A stretch of 64,000 bases of DNA from Calliopsis andreniformis (Eukaryota; Arthropoda; Insecta; Hymenoptera; Andrenidae): NCBI RefSeq assembly GCF_051401765.1, contig NW_027480423.1, positions 19,840,001-19,904,000 on the forward strand, given 5' to 3'. Of the stretch, positions 63,176-64,000 are shown one piece after another; the first letter of the stretch is position 1; each line of letters begins with the position of its first letter. A program made the position numbers and the translations under genes. The notes under the pieces were generated by a model that saw only the letters and a program-made list of their open reading frames with translations, had not been told where the DNA came from and made no database searches.

Positions 63176-64000
63176 ACCTAGGCTTCTCTCTAGGGCGTTG
63201 CTATACCAGATCGAATAGATAGTGCCTTAGAAGTCAACGCCAGAAGCATAAAATACAACAAAAGTACAACAGTCTTTCCATCCTATTACAGGAATAATTG
63301 CAACCAGTTTGAAAGTGATGGTCATTTCTACGTTCCGGGCAACCTAGGCTTCACTCTAGGGCGCTGCTCCACCAGATCGAATAGTTAGTGCCTTAGAAGT
63401 CAACGCCAGATGCATAAAATACAATATAAACACAACAGTTTTTCCATCGCATAAAACGAATAATTGCTATCAGTATGGATGTGATGGTCATTTCTACGTT
63501 CCGGGCAACCTAGGCCTCACTCTAGGGCGTTGTTCCACCCGATTGAATAGTTAGGGCCTAAGAAATCAACGCCAGAAGCATAAAATTCAATATAAATATA
63601 ACAGTTTTTCCATCGTATAAAACGAATAATTTCAACCAGTGTGAATGTTATGGTCATTTCTACATTCCGAGCAACCTAGGCTTCGATCTAGGGCGTTGAT
63701 CCACCAGATAGAATAGTTAGGGCCTTAGAAGTCAGCGCCAGAAGCATAAAATTCAATAAATATGCAACAGTTTTTCCATCGTATAGCAGGAATAACTGCA
63801 AACAGTGTGAAAGTACTGGTCATTTCTACGTTCCGGGTAACCTAGGCTTCACTCTAGGGCGTTGTTCCACCAGATCGAACAGTTAGGGCCTAAGAAGGCA
63901 ACGCCAGAAGCATAAAATACAATATAAATATAACACTTTTTCCATCGTATAAAACGAATAATAGCAACCAGTGTGAAAGTTATGGTCATTTCTACGTTCC
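63176..64000 (+). repeat. Domain E: C-type Q-T-S-R-U series running off the window
   Basis: The first piece carries the GCTATACCAGATCGAATAG ending seen elsewhere before X monomers. Then come Q (ACAACAAAAGTAC, CATCCTATTACAGG), T, S, R and the first 98 bp of U (from 63903). The last four units resemble 46.6-47.1 kb. Confidence 0.82.

Larger units (their letters stand above)
1..64000 (+). repeat. Satellite DNA array, 166-bp monomer, 385 complete copies
   Basis: Every stretch read shows the same unit in the same orientation. Landmarks in monomer coordinates: GCCAGAAGCATAAAATAC at 1-18, ACAGTTTTTCCATCGTAT at 31-48, AACGAATAATTGCAACC at 51-67, CATTTCTACGTTCCGGGC at 85-102, AACCTAGGCTTCAC at 103-116, GGGCGTTGCTCC at 121-132, TTAGGGCC at 147-154. 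Unit starts fall at 1, 167, 333, 499, 7969, 21077, 47801 and 63903, so only 8 bases are lost net over 385 units. Neighbouring monomers differ at many sites while distant blocks can be almost identical, the pattern of higher-order repeats shaped by unequal exchange. No inverted segment, transposon or unique sequence interrupts it. The length is close to nucleosomal DNA, as in many centromeric satellites. Centromeric location is inference. Confidence 0.97.

Noticed and set aside
1..64000. CRISPR-like regular repetition
   Set aside because: There is no alternation of a short constant repeat with unique spacers; the whole 166-bp unit is repeated without spacers and no cas-like gene is present.
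1..64000. Array inversions or mirror-image segments
   Set aside because: The forward landmark CATTTCTACGTTCCGGGC or a close variant recurs throughout and I found no stretch with its reverse complement, so all monomers appear to be in one orientation.
1..64000. tRNA, rRNA or other structured RNA genes
   Set aside because: No cloverleaf, rRNA core motif or unique structured segment was recognised; the only recurring symmetry is the satellite dyad.

Overview
The window is one uninterrupted, head-to-tail satellite DNA array. The same unit of about 166 bp runs from the first base to the last, always in the same orientation. Counting from the unit start at base 1 (GCCAGAAG...) to the last unit start at 63903 gives 385 complete monomers plus a 98-bp partial one, with a mean period of 165.98 bp. 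The unit is about 41% GC and lopsided: roughly 27% GC over its first 60 bp, about 58% over positions 91-140. I see no gene, RNA gene, transposon, CRISPR array or single-copy spacer. The short open frames of 60-126 codons are shadows of the repeat on both strands and are not annotated as genes.

A megasatellite-scale array of nucleosome-sized monomers in multimeric higher-order repeats (HORs) points to a eukaryotic nuclear genome, most plausibly centromeric or pericentromeric heterochromatin. Species cannot be read from the sequence. A plant or other eukaryote with a 166-bp centromere satellite fits; the published Medicago MtR3 satellite has, as I recall, a similar monomer length, but I cannot compare sequences here.

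Layout. (A) 1-14272: heterogeneous monomers with no short HOR, but with several kilobase-scale duplications. (B) A two-monomer (332-bp) HOR, called X-Y here; Y carries an A8 run and an AACAGG box. It fills 14273-19840 and returns in blocks near 22.6-25.1, 27.0-29.8, 33.8-37.3, 44.1-45.8 and 46.3-46.7 kb. (C) A six-monomer (996-bp) HOR, called Q-T-S-R-U-P here, with five-monomer derivatives, in the intervening blocks near 19.8-22.6, 25.1-27.0, 29.8-33.8, 37.3-44.1, 45.8-46.3 and 46.7-50.9 kb. (D) 50901-63175: a block of about 2.4 kb present three times plus a partial fourth, interleaved with C-type units. (E) 63176-64000: C-type units again, running off the window.

There are no genes working together. 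What can be read is the history of the array: block duplications, whole-monomer gains and losses in exact register, and hybrid monomers marking crossovers or conversions. Block edges were placed by eye, mostly to within about 20 bp; monomer class names are mine.
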